Positions 1-4,563 are shown, numbered from the stretch's first letter. The stretch is 7,551 bases of DNA from Candidatus Nomurabacteria bacterium (GCA_943349725.1 CALQZP010000049.1:1-7551); one strand, 5' to 3'. Translations and numbers: made by a program. The notes: generated from the sequence alone by a model not told the origin.

Positions 1-577
1 CGTAAATAAAATCGGGGTTCCACGCGCTAACGACATAGGATTTGCGGTGCGGTTGCTTTTTAAGCCCCTCAATCGCCCACGCGAGTTGGTCAATCTCCCG
101 GCCGTCTTTTGCCGGCCACCTGCGCCACATACGGCCGTAAATAGTAATGAGGTCTCCCCACTTTTGCACAAACGGGTCACCTGCGGGCAACTCGGTCAGC
201 CTTTTGACAAAAGCCTCCTGCGCCATATCTTCGCTCGGAGCGTTATCCTTCGCCCACATATGGTATTGCTTCCACGCCCACTCGTCCCAAATATGGTTGT
301 TCACGTCGAGAAGGGGTTTGATATTGGAACTTCCCGACAAGAACCAAAGAAGCTCGGTGACAACGCCCCTCCAGAACGTCTTCTTCGTGGTGAGGAGCGG
401 GAACCCTTTGGAGAGGTCGAACCTGATTTGTCTGCCGAACACGCTTCGGATGAATGGAGGGGTCTCTCCTTTCTTCTTGTATTCTTCCAGAATGACATCG
501 TTAAAGAACAGCTCTTTATCCGAACCGTTTTCCAGAATATCCGTCAGCAAATTCAGGTATTGATACTCAGGGTGCAT
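1..577 (-). CDS. thyA: Thymidylate synthase (ThyA family), C-terminal part beyond window edge
   Basis: Reverse-strand reading frame open from an ATG at 577 to the window edge: 192 complete codons. Family role: reductive methylation of dUMP to dTMP with methylene-tetrahydrofolate, in the cytoplasm. Recognised by VFGRQIRFDLSKGFPLLTTK, ELLWFLSG..NI, NNHIWDEWA, YGRMWRRWP and VVSAWNP, in family order. A roughly 40-residue insert between IWDEWA and YGRMW (ending QKWGDL) resembles the long Lactobacillus casei-type enzymes. The catalytic PCH cysteine lies beyond the edge and cannot be judged. Oddities: the usual DRTGTGT loop near residue 20 is replaced by a longer segment ending GETPPFIRSVFG, and the usual SRR before the VSAWN strand reads RKS, so three arginines that normally bind the dUMP phosphate are substituted. 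No Shine-Dalgarno is visible. It lies downstream of dcd on the same strand, 116 bp away across a hairpin-rich gap. Family call is firm; substrate is less certain. Confidence 0.9.
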   Translation of the reverse strand, partial: MHPEYQYLNLLTDILENGSDKELFFNDVILEEYKKKGETPPFIRSVFGRQIRFDLSKGFPLLTTKKTFWRGVVTELLWFLSGSSNIKPLLDVNNHIWDEWAWKQYHMWAKDNAPSEDMAQEAFVKRLTELPAGDPFVQKWGDLITIYGRMWRRWPAKDGREIDQLAWAIEGLKKQPHRKSYVVSAWNPDFIY

Positions 578-588
578 ACGCTTCGCTA

Positions 589-694
589 ACACGACACGAA
601 TTTACAAATAGAAGAGCGAATGATACGAATAAAATAAACTCTTCTTATTGTATTCGTGTAATTCGTTCGGGTATTCGTGTCATTAGTGTCGTGT
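589..694. repeat. Nested inverted repeats built on ATTCGTGT, between dcd and thyA
   Basis: Almost the whole gap is self-complementary. ACACGACAC at 589-597 pairs perfectly with GTGTCGTGT at 686-694. GACACGAAT at 593-601 pairs perfectly with ATTCGTGTC at 673-681. An inner imperfect stem joins 622-637 with 645-660 around a 7-nt loop. The right half also carries ATTCGTG-like units in tandem (653-694). The right arm touches the dcd stop codon. It could end or process the dcd transcript before thyA, but no clean U-tract follows, so a dispersed palindromic repeat is the better reading. Confidence 0.7.
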
Positions 695-1251
695 CATTTC
701 TTCTTAGAAATAATCTTCGGCGGAATGTATCCCACGATATTGTTCTTTGAATACCGTCCGTTTTCTTTGTAGTTTTGCTTCGGCGGAGATGAAAGCGGAG
801 AGAACGTGAGCTGAGCGATAGCCATACCCGGACGAAGAATAATAGGCACGTTGTTCAAGTTACAAAGCTCAAGCGCGACATTGAGGAAATGACCGGGGTT
901 GATGAGCGCGGCGCTGTTATGGACAAGAAGGCCGATGCGGGCAAGACTACTTTTACCATTCACCTCGATGAGATAGTGGTCGGAGCCGAAATAGTCCTTG
1001 GAATACCCCAAAATGCTGATACCCGGATGAAGTACAAACGCCTCCCCGTCAGCAACTTTTACCTCATGCGTTTTGGGGAAAACTTTGTTCGCAGGGTCAA
1101 TAAAGGTAGAGGTGTGTGATTCATTTACAATAAAGGTGTTACCGAGTGTGATGTCGTAACTTGCAGGCTGAAGACGCGCTTCGTCAAATGGCTCAAGCGT
1201 GATTGTCTTTCGCTTTACTTCTTTTTTGATATCTACATCGCTCAAAAACAT
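694..1251 (-). CDS. dcd: dCTP deaminase (possibly bifunctional with dUTPase activity)
   Basis: 185 aa. Hydrolytic deamination of dCTP to dUTP, feeding dTMP synthesis; some family members go on to dUMP. Start MFLSDVDIKK is the typical family N-terminus, then RLQPASYDITLG (about residues 26-37), EAFVLHPG, and the core NGKSSLARIGLLVH with S, S, R and H at expected positions. NVALELCNLNN carries the catalytic Glu 17 residues after that His, as in E. coli Dcd. The C-terminal RPGMAIAQLTFSPLSSP matches the family trimer/lid region. The start-proximal KRKTITLEPF and overall length resemble archaeal bifunctional DCD-DUT proteins, but that is only a suggestion. Odd: the usual I-D-P-G motif after the His reads I-N-P-G. 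Start context AAAAACTATG has no Shine-Dalgarno. No dUTPase gene is visible in the window. Confidence 0.93.
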   Translation of the reverse strand: MFLSDVDIKKEVKRKTITLEPFDEARLQPASYDITLGNTFIVNESHTSTFIDPANKVFPKTHEVKVADGEAFVLHPGISILGYSKDYFGSDHYLIEVNGKSSLARIGLLVHNSAALINPGHFLNVALELCNLNNVPIILRPGMAIAQLTFSPLSSPPKQNYKENGRYSKNNIVGYIPPKIISKKK

Positions 1252-1256
1252 AGTTT

Positions 1257-1353
1257 TTGGAATATTGAAGCTCGAATATCGAATTTCGGAAAATAATTAA
1301 ATTATTAAATATTAAAACTTTTTCGATATTAGAACTTTGGTATTCCGTATTAT
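1257..1353. repeat. AT-rich imperfect palindromic element (AATATCGAA family), copy 1
   Basis: This fills the gap between CYTH and dcd. A left arm of about 33 nt (from AATATTGAAGCTCG at about 1261) matches the reverse complement of a right arm starting TTTTTCGATATTAG at about 1319, at roughly two thirds of positions by eye. The loop is A/T-only-like (ataattaaattattaaat). The right arm shares TTTGGTATTC with the right arm of the element at 3628-3759, so both look like members of one dispersed family. No gene or clear promoter is seen in this gap. Confidence 0.6.
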
Positions 1354-1372
1354 TTCACTATTCTATAGTGAA
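1354..1372. repeat. Perfect 8-bp palindrome over the CYTH stop codon
   Basis: TTCACTAT at 1354-1361 and ATAGTGAA at 1365-1372 are perfect reverse complements with a 3-nt loop, spanning the TAG stop of the CYTH gene (1358-1360). It could be a weak 3' hairpin for that mRNA. No U-tract follows directly, so intrinsic termination is uncertain. Confidence 0.5.
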
Positions 1373-2032
1373 AGTCCTGTCTGTTCCATAATACTCCCCC
1401 CAGTGCTCATTGTAATACTTAAACATCCGCTCCAGCCGATCCTGCGCGAGCTCGGCACAGTTGAGCTCCGCCATAAGAGCCTTGAGCTCCTGCTTCGCGT
1501 ACTGTGCTCCCCCACCGTCATCAATCATTTTTTCAAACTCAGCGAGATAGCCGTACCCTGCGTTCTTATCAACTGTAACGTGGATGACACCGAGGTCGTA
1601 GTGTTCCCGTTCGCGGGACCATTTCGCCTGATACGTAAGACCGGCCTCCAGTAGTTTTTTGTCCAGTTCCGCAAGCGTGCAGGAAACAGGTTCCTCAAAC
1701 TCAATGCGCGATACCCCGTTTGCACTGCTGTCATCTCCAATAGATGCCTTGAGAATGACGAGCACAACTCCGTCGGCTTCGCGAGTGCGAATGGAAACTC
1801 CTCCTTTCACTCCTTTGATAATATCGTCAAGTTTTTGTTGTGCACCCTCGGGCAGAAGCGAAGTGACCGCTTTTTGAAACACACCGAGGTCGGCAGGCGC
1901 ATTAAAGTAGTGATTTAATTGCTTGTGCGCGGGGAGTACTTTGAGCGCGGGAAAAAGCTTGACGAGCCGGCGTTTTAGTTCGTCCGCGCGGTCCTTGCTT
2001 CCGAGAAGTGATTTGATTTCGATTTCAAACAT
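1358..2032 (-). CDS. CYTH domain / triphosphate tunnel metalloenzyme (class IV adenylate cyclase-like)
   Basis: 224 aa from the ATG at 2032. A TTG five codons upstream is possible, but the ATG places the signature exactly at the N-terminus. MFEIEIK is the E-x-E-x-K motif (E3, E5, K7) that binds metal and triphosphate in CYTH proteins. Later strands fit the fold: VSIRTREADG with basic residues, VLVILKAS, RIEFEEPV, WSREREHYDLG, VTVDKNAGYGYLAEFEKM with the acidic D...E-x-E tail. The family covers thiamine triphosphatases, inorganic tripolyphosphatases and CyaB-type adenylate cyclases. The sequence alone does not say which, so no symbol is given. It is transcribed away from folA; promoter elements are visible at 2107-2135, giving a leader of roughly 65-70 nt. 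No Shine-Dalgarno is seen. Confidence 0.85.
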   Translation of the reverse strand: MFEIEIKSLLGSKDRADELKRRLVKLFPALKVLPAHKQLNHYFNAPADLGVFQKAVTSLLPEGAQQKLDDIIKGVKGGVSIRTREADGVVLVILKASIGDDSSANGVSRIEFEEPVSCTLAELDKKLLEAGLTYQAKWSREREHYDLGVIHVTVDKNAGYGYLAEFEKMIDDGGGAQYAKQELKALMAELNCAELAQDRLERMFKYYNEHWGEYYGTDRTFTIE

Positions 2033-2106
2033 TTGGGTAATAACCAATCACCAAGAAACAATAAGCAAACAGAAAAATAGAAATCGGGACTGCCTAGTTA
2101 TTGATG

Positions 2107-2135
2107 ATTGTATCTTGGTTATCAAGAGTTACCAA
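2107..2135 (-). promoter_or_regulatory. Sigma70-like promoter for the CYTH gene
   Basis: On the minus strand, -35 TTGGTA (2135-2130) and -10 TACAAT (2112-2107) are separated by exactly 17 bp. They match the consensus at 4/6 and 5/6 positions. The -35 overlaps the -35 of the oppositely directed folA promoter by five bases. Confidence 0.55.
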
Positions 2136-2136
2136 G
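2114..2136. promoter_or_regulatory. Operator-like inverted repeat in the divergent promoter region
   Basis: CTTGGT (2114-2119) and ACCAAG (2131-2136) are perfect inverted half-sites 11 nt apart, overlapping the -35 boxes of both divergent promoters. A related CTTGGT on the minus strand (near 2051-2057) lies in the CYTH leader. A regulator-binding site is an inference; no regulator gene is in the window. Confidence 0.35.
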
Positions 2137-2157
2137 AAGTAGTGGATAGTATATAGT
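2129..2157 (+). promoter_or_regulatory. Sigma70-like promoter for folA-Nudix
   Basis: -35 TTACCA (2129-2134), a 17-bp spacer and -10 TATAGT (2152-2157), with 4/6 and 5/6 consensus positions. A start near 2164 would leave only about ten nucleotides before the folA ATG, consistent with a near-leaderless mRNA without a Shine-Dalgarno. The -10 lies inside degenerate heptad repeat sequence (2139-2159). Confidence 0.55.
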
Positions 2158-2159
2158 AA
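2139..2159 (-). repeat. Degenerate heptad repeat (CTACTNN family, inverted copy)
   Basis: Read on the minus strand this is TTACTAT, ATACTAT, CCACTAC: three seven-base units resembling the CTACTNN heptads at 3163-3197 and 5063-5097. Here the sequence also supplies the -10 box of the folA promoter. The match is degenerate, so membership of the family is an inference. Confidence 0.45.
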
Positions 2160-2174
2160 AGCTCAAAAACTAAA

Positions 2175-2696
2175 ATGAAGACAAAGACTAAAATTAGTAT
2201 CGTAGTTGCGGTGACTCGTAAAAATGCCGCCATCGGGAATGGCGGTAACCTCTTGTTCCGTATCTCAGACGACCTGAAGCGCTTCAAGGCGCTCACTCTT
2301 GGCCATCCGGTCATCATGGGACGAAAAACCTTCGAATCTATCGGGCGACCCCTCCCCGACCGGACGAACTTCGTCATCACCCGAAACCCCGATTACAAGG
2401 TAGCGAACATTGTTACCGTGCATTCGTTGGAAGAGGCGATACAAAAGGCAGGGGAGCTGGATTCCGAAGTCTTTCTTATCGGCGGAGGCGAAATATACAA
2501 GCAGGGACTTCCCTACACCGACAAGCTCTATCTCACGATAGTGGACAGCGACGCCGAGGGTGATGTTTTTTTCCCTGACCTGCCTGCCTTGCCTGACGGT
2601 TCGGTGCAGGCAGGCTGGCGCGAGACCTTTAGAGAAAAACGGTTTGACGAGAAGACGGGACTGAAATACACGTGGATAGACCTCGAGCGCGCATAA
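2175..2696 (+). CDS. folA: Dihydrofolate reductase
   Basis: 173 aa, usual length for bacterial DHFR. Reduces dihydrofolate, the by-product of ThyA, to tetrahydrofolate with NADPH. Seen: ISIVVAVTRKNAAIGNGGNLLF (strand A and Met20-type loop), DDLKRF with the substrate-binding acid at D33 (E. coli D27 position), GHPVIMGRKTFESIGRPLPDRTN for NADPH and folate binding, VFLIGGGEIY (the IGGxxIY motif), then GDVFFPD and a C-terminal strand. Two differences from the usual L-P-W: it reads L-L-F, so the Pro and Trp of E. coli positions 21 and 22 are Leu and Phe. After FFPD a segment of about nine residues (LPALPDGSVQAG) is encoded by a palindromic element, see 2579-2614. Start ATG follows CTCAAAAACTAAA with no Shine-Dalgarno. 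First gene of a two-gene operon with the Nudix gene. Confidence 0.96.
   Translation: MKTKTKISIVVAVTRKNAAIGNGGNLLFRISDDLKRFKALTLGHPVIMGRKTFESIGRPLPDRTNFVITRNPDYKVANIVTVHSLEEAIQKAGELDSEVFLIGGGEIYKQGLPYTDKLYLTIVDSDAEGDVFFPDLPALPDGSVQAGWRETFREKRFDEKTGLKYTWIDLERA
2579..2614. repeat. Inverted repeat inside folA (CCTGCCTGC / GCAGGCAGG)
   Basis: CCTGCCTGC (2579-2587) and GCAGGCAGG (2606-2614) are perfect 9-bp reverse complements with an 18-nt spacer that holds a third CCTG-type unit. The stretch encodes residues that look extra compared with E. coli DHFR between the FFPD strand and the following W. An in-frame palindromic insertion tolerated in a surface loop is the likely explanation. Confidence 0.6.
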
Positions 2697-2698
2697 AT

Positions 2699-3118
2699 AT
2701 GTCCGACTCACCACTACAAGTCGTCGCTGTTCTTATACTGAAAAATGACGATGTCCTTTTGGTCCGCCACACCAACTCAAAACATATTGAGAGCATCTAC
2801 GGACTTCCGGGCGGAAAACTTGAGCCGGGAGAATCTGAAGCCGAAGGGGCGAAGCGAGAACTTCAGGAAGAAACCGGTCTTTCAGCTTCCCTAAGTGACC
2901 TTGTGGAACTTCCGACACTTTGGAAAGCAGACGTAACCTTCAAAAACGGCGACATCAGGCACTGCTCAATGCGCGTGTTTCTCTGCAAAAATTGCAGCGG
3001 AGAAATGCGCGGAACTGAACATGAAATTACGGAGTGGGTGCCACTTACTCACGTAAAAAATCTCATGCTTCTTCCTAATGTGGAGAACGCGATACGGGAA
3101 GGACTGGCTCACCTTTGA
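2699..3118 (+). CDS. Nudix (MutT-like) hydrolase
   Basis: 139 aa from the ATG at 2699, 2 bp after the folA stop; an earlier in-frame GTG at 2672 would overlap folA and is less likely. The Nudix box is complete: G-KLEPG-E-SEAEGAK-RELQEETGL, matching G-x5-E-x7-R-E-U-x-E-E-x-G-U, within roughly residues 39-61. It cleaves nucleoside diphosphate-X bonds with Mg2+; real substrates could be oxidised nucleotides such as 8-oxo-dGTP, dUTP-like nucleotides or others, and the sequence does not decide. N-terminal strand VVAVLILKNDDVLLVRH and C-terminal EWVPLTHVKNLMLLPN fit a single-domain MutT-type protein. It is probably co-transcribed and translationally coupled with folA. The transcript ends at the hairpin just after the stop. 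Confidence 0.92.
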   Translation: MSDSPLQVVAVLILKNDDVLLVRHTNSKHIESIYGLPGGKLEPGESEAEGAKRELQEETGLSASLSDLVELPTLWKADVTFKNGDIRHCSMRVFLCKNCSGEMRGTEHEITEWVPLTHVKNLMLLPNVENAIREGLAHL

Positions 3119-3120
3119 TA

Positions 3121-3158
3121 CAAAAACCGCCCCGACAACAGTCATGGCGGTTTTTGTT
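3121..3158. terminator. Bidirectional intrinsic terminator between Nudix and rplK
   Basis: CAAAAACCGCC (3121-3131) pairs perfectly over 11 bp with GGCGGTTTTTG (3146-3156), with a 14-nt loop. A T-run closes the stem in the plus direction. The matching A-run gives a U-run in the minus direction, so it can also end the rplK transcript. It begins 3 bases after the Nudix stop. Confidence 0.85.
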
Positions 3159-3162
3159 CTTC

Positions 3163-3197
3163 CTACTAATTACTATCTACTCACTACTAACTTCTTA
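3163..3197 (+). repeat. Tandem heptad repeat CTACTNN, five units (copy 1)
   Basis: Five consecutive seven-base units: CTACTAA, TTACTAT, CTACTCA, CTACTAA, CTTCTTA. They fill the gap between the terminator and the rplK stop codon, which the last unit contains. About 30 bases are nearly identical to the copy at 5063-5097, including a preceding TTCTTCC. Both copies sit between a plus-strand terminator and the 3' end of a minus-strand gene. Confidence 0.75.
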
Positions 3198-3617
3198 TTT
3201 TATTTCAATTCCCATTGACTTCGCGCTTCCCGCCAAAATCTGCATCGCGGCTTCCACCGAGTTCGCATTGAGGTCTTGCAGTTTCTTCTCGGCGATTTCG
3301 CGGAGTTTCGCTTTGGTAATCGTGCCTGCTTTTATTGCCGGAGTTTTGCCCGAGCCTTTCTCCTTACCCGCGGCCTTGAGAAGTAAGTGTGTCGCAGGCG
3401 GAGCCTTGAAAATCATGTCAAACGTGCGGTCTTCGTAGATGGACACGACAACCGGAACTAACTCACCCTTCATCTTTTGGGTTCCCGCGTTGAAACGCGT
3501 CACGAATTCCCCAATGTTCACTTTGGCCTGACCGAGCGCGGGGCCAATCGGCGGAGCCGGATTCGCGGCGCCTCCCATTATTGTTAGTTTTAACTTTCTG
3601 ACAGCCTTTTTAGCCAT
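3195..3617 (-). CDS. rplK: 50S ribosomal protein L11
   Basis: 140 aa, against 142 in E. coli. Large-subunit protein binding the GTPase-associated region of 23S rRNA with elongation factors. Clear family blocks: GGAANPAPPIGPALGQ (residues 15-30, the flexible proline-rich N-domain hinge), VNIGEFVTRFNAGT, VPVVVSIYEDRTF, FKAPPATHLLLKAAG, GSGKTP, and a C-terminal RNA-binding domain ending SAKSMGIEIK. The usual N-I-M-E-F-C-K-x-F-N reads N-I-G-E-F-V-T-R-F-N. Start MAKKAVRKLKLTIMGG fits; context AAAAAACTATG, no Shine-Dalgarno. It follows nusG across a 139-bp repeat-filled gap. Unusually, rplA (L1) does not follow: the next downstream item is a terminator and a convergent operon. Confidence 0.97.
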   Translation of the reverse strand: MAKKAVRKLKLTIMGGAANPAPPIGPALGQAKVNIGEFVTRFNAGTQKMKGELVPVVVSIYEDRTFDMIFKAPPATHLLLKAAGKEKGSGKTPAIKAGTITKAKLREIAEKKLQDLNANSVEAAMQILAGSAKSMGIEIK

Positions 3618-3627
3618 AGTTTTTTAT

Positions 3628-3759
3628 TAATTTCGAATATCTAATACCTAATCTCGAAAAATATCAAATACATAATACTGAAACCGAAAATCTGGACTTC
3701 TTATTCCTCTATTGGGGCTTTTTCGAGATTCGAGATTTGGTATTCGATATTGCGAATTA
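3628..3759. repeat. Imperfect palindromic element between nusG and rplK (AATATCGAA family), copy 2
   Basis: The left arm 3628-3661 (TAATTTCGAATATC ... CTCGAAAAA) matches the reverse complement of the right arm 3719-3759, apart from a few mismatches and one duplicated ATCTCGA unit. The 57-nt spacer includes further TATCAAATAC / AATACTGAA-like units. The right arm contains the nusG stop codon (TAA at 3757-3759) and the left arm ends about 10 bp before the rplK start. It shares sequence with the gap at 1257-1353. An rplK promoter within it cannot be ruled out, but none stands out. Confidence 0.7.
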
Positions 3760-4302
3760 GATTTTTTTGACCTGCAAAAAATCTAATTCGACTGGGGTTT
3801 CCCGCCCGAACATCGCAACCAGGACCTTCACCTTCCCTCGTTCAGCGTCTACCTCTCCGACCTTGCCTTCAAGGTCCTTGAACGGACCGTCGACGATAAT
3901 CACGGCATCGTCCACATCAAGTTCGATATTGTGCATCACCTTATCAGAACTCATGCGTTTGAACAAATCCTCAACCTCCTTCTTATCAAGGGGTACGGGA
4001 AACACGCCTGAACCGACGAAACCCGTCACTCGAGGAGTATTGCGCACCACATACCAGGAGTCATCGGTTACCGTCATATCGACGAGCACATACCCAGGAT
4101 AGATTTTCTCCTCTTCTTCGACGCGCTTGCCCCCTTTAATCTTGATTTGCTTTTCGGTCGGTACCACCACGGCGAAAATCTTATCCTCCATTCCGAGGCT
4201 TTCGATGCGCTGTTTCAAATTGCGCGCGACGGCATTTTCATACCCCGCGTAAGTATGAATCGCGTACCAGTTTCGTCCTTCTTGGATTTTTTGCTTAGAC
4301 AT
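3757..4302 (-). CDS. nusG: Transcription termination/antitermination factor NusG
   Basis: 181 aa, the E. coli length. Binds RNA polymerase via its NGN domain and couples it to Rho or to ribosomal protein S10 via its KOW domain. NGN: NWYAIHTYAGYENAVARNL (about residues 11-29), VPTEKQIKIKGGKR, EEEEKIYPGYVLVDM, WYVVRNTPRVTGFVG. KOW: VIIVDGPFKDLEGKVGEVD, then VLVAMFGRETPVELDF and the final VKKI. All key blocks are intact. The gene starts 6 bp after the secE stop, so the two are tightly coupled. Start context ACCACTATG without Shine-Dalgarno. The stop codon lies in a palindromic repeat. Confidence 0.97.
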   Translation of the reverse strand: MSKQKIQEGRNWYAIHTYAGYENAVARNLKQRIESLGMEDKIFAVVVPTEKQIKIKGGKRVEEEEKIYPGYVLVDMTVTDDSWYVVRNTPRVTGFVGSGVFPVPLDKKEVEDLFKRMSSDKVMHNIELDVDDAVIIVDGPFKDLEGKVGEVDAERGKVKVLVAMFGRETPVELDFLQVKKI

Positions 4303-4308
4303 AGTGGT

Positions 4309-4488
4309 TTAGACAACAAGTTTAAGAAGTGCTGTAAAAAGGTAATCGAACGCACCGAGATACGCCGCTGTCACAAGCGAAATGACAATAACGACAACCG
4401 TATACATGATTGCCTGTTTGCGCGTCGGCCACGTGACATGCTTAAGCTCTGCCTGTGTCTCTTTGAAATAGGTGGTGAGTCTGGACAT
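4309..4488 (-). CDS. secE: Preprotein translocase subunit SecE
   Basis: 59 aa, a typical single-membrane-segment bacterial SecE. It clamps SecY in the SecYEG channel of the inner membrane. The translated product reads MSRLTTYFKETQAELKHVTW then PTRKQAIMYT, holding the family's amphipathic helix and the conserved E..L..V.WPTR signature (about residues 13-23). One hydrophobic segment VVVIVISLVTAAYLGAF follows (residues 31-47). It is too short for many ORF callers but certain by motif and by position before nusG. A strong promoter and a leader hairpin precede it. Only a weak GGGA-like purine run occurs before the start. Confidence 0.95.
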   Translation of the reverse strand: MSRLTTYFKETQAELKHVTWPTRKQAIMYTVVVIVISLVTAAYLGAFDYLFTALLKLVV

Positions 4489-4510
4489 ATTTGTGATTTT
4501 CCCAAATTAA

Positions 4511-4526
4511 AACCCCTCGCGGGGTT
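4511..4526 (-). promoter_or_regulatory. Leader hairpin of the secE-nusG-rplK transcript
   Basis: AACCCC (4511-4516) and GGGGTT (4521-4526) form a perfect 6-bp stem with a 4-nt loop. In the minus-strand mRNA it reads AACCCC-GCGA-GGGGTTTTAATTT: a GNRA-type tetraloop followed by a U-rich stretch. It begins only a few bases after the predicted transcription start near 4529 and about 22 nt before the secE ATG. It may stabilise the 5' end or act as an attenuator; which one cannot be decided from sequence. Confidence 0.6.
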
Positions 4527-4535
4527 AGTGCAGAT

Positions 4536-4563
4536 ATCATACTCTCTTACTCTGAAATGTCAA
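4536..4563 (-). promoter_or_regulatory. Near-consensus sigma70 promoter for secE-nusG-rplK
   Basis: On the minus strand, -35 TTGACA (4563-4558) is a perfect consensus, the spacer is 16 bp and the -10 is TATGAT (4541-4536, 5/6). The predicted start near 4529 leaves a leader of about 40 nt before the secE ATG. This is the strongest promoter in the window, as expected for a translation/secretion operon. Confidence 0.8.

Noticed and set aside
47..589. Plus-strand open frames of 138-180 codons over the thyA region
   Set aside because: They are antisense to thyA, whose minus-strand frame carries clear family motifs. Their products show no recognisable domain.
2672..2698. An upstream GTG start for the Nudix gene
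   Set aside because: It would overlap folA by 25 bases and add residues (MDRPRARIN) unlike Nudix N-termini. The ATG at 2699 gives a standard protein and tight spacing.
3163..3197. The heptad arrays as a CRISPR array
   Set aside because: Units are only seven bases with no spacers, and no cas gene is present.
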